Shown in pieces: positions 54,760 through 54,910 of a stretch of DNA of 54,910 nucleotides. The notes beneath the pieces are model-generated. The model did no database searches, had not been told where the DNA came from, and was given only the letters and a program-made list of their open reading frames with translations. Source of the DNA: Alkalicoccus urumqiensis (GTDB taxonomy: Bacteria; Bacillota; Bacilli; Bacillales; Salisediminibacteriaceae); contig NZ_PVNS01000016.1 of the NCBI RefSeq assembly GCF_002993335.1, positions 1 to 54,910 of the forward strand, read 5' to 3'. How positions within the stretch are numbered: the stretch's first letter is position 1; every line of letters starts with the position of its first letter. The position numbers and the translations under genes are program-made.

Positions 54760-54910
54760 AATATAAAAAGCCCACCACATAGTGGGGCCACTGAAAATCT
54801 AGCGATTTTTCATTTCGTATCGTAGGATCTCATATGAAAACCGCCCGTTTCTCCCCAACCTTGGAGAAACGGGCGGTTTTTTTGTCAGTCGTGTGGTTTG
54901 CAGTGGCTAC
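54760..54910. other. Possible end of an insertion element
   Basis: After lexA the sequence becomes rich in inverted repeats: CCCACCACATAGTGGGG, then TGAAAATC-TAGC-GATTTTTCA, then a long terminator. The minus-strand reading of the first two resembles sequence I associate with IS1182-type ends in bacilli, but no transposase is visible, so this is a weak guess. Confidence 0.28.
54837..54883. terminator. Bidirectional terminator near the window end
   Basis: ACCGCCCGTTTCTCC/GGAGAAACGGGCGGT is a 15-bp perfect stem with A and T runs on either side. It would also end a minus-strand reading frame lying beyond the window. Confidence 0.85.

Overview
The window looks like the chromosome of a low-to-mid GC Bacillaceae (Firmicutes). 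The evidence is AGGAGG-type ribosome binding sites, GTG/TTG starts, a type B RNase P RNA, GpsB, LexA/YneA with Bacillus-type SOS boxes, YneF/YnzC/YneK/YneP/YneQ/YneR/YneT orthologues and the MrfAB repair pair. Acidic proteins, a betaine-type ABC transporter with a fused permease/binding protein and a very acidic lipoprotein linker fit a salt- or alkali-adapted bacillus, but this is inference. From memory of B. subtilis, the lexA-yneA-yneB-ynzC-tkt-yneF ... yneJ-yneK ... citB ... yneP-yneQ ... yneR ... yneT order is largely conserved. The small spore genes expected near citB (cotM, sspO, sspP, tlp) were not seen.

Layout. 1-5031 (minus): the 5' end of a group IIC intron sits directly after a terminator, then yneT, a UspA protein, opuFA/opuFB and ypwA. 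5157-9725: yneR, moaA, rlmL, rnpB, an RNase H-like gene, gpsB, ypsA and a 21-codon ORF. 9792-15853: a DEDDh exonuclease, a cNMP/CBS/nucleotidyltransferase protein, mrfB and mrfA. 15964-20507: a deacetylase, a STAS protein, a B12-binding protein, a hydrolase, a DJ-1 protein, an HD hydrolase and yhfH. 20779-32928: cheV, small and unrecognised membrane proteins, a cyclophilin lipoprotein, ywpF, an MFS carrier, a YkuI-like EAL protein, nadE, yneQ, yneP, a double-AAA ATPase and a VanZ protein. 33086-41141: citB and a selenium block. 41191-49945: yneK, ccdC, copZ-copA-csoR, bmrD-bmrC and selU. 50046-54663: yneF, tkt, ynzC, yneB, yneA and lexA. The last 250 bases hold two terminators and a possible insertion-element end.

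The most interesting content is a full selenium-use system set into the yne/citB backbone. It comprises selD (itself read through an in-frame UGA), selA, selB, a tRNA-Sec with a UCA anticodon and selU for tRNA 2-selenouridine. A 78-codon SelW/Rdx-type selenoprotein with a CxxU motif would be invisible to normal gene callers. It heads an operon rdx-(33 aa ORF)-selA that is divergent from selD, with overlapping promoters. SelD makes selenophosphate, SelA charges tRNA-Sec, SelB delivers it at UGA, and SelU uses the same selenophosphate for tRNA. The window thus contains its own selenoprotein targets.

A second point of interest is a paired B12-binding sensor (W-x9-EH, ExHxxG) and RsbR-like STAS protein, which could be a cobalamin light or redox input to a stressosome.
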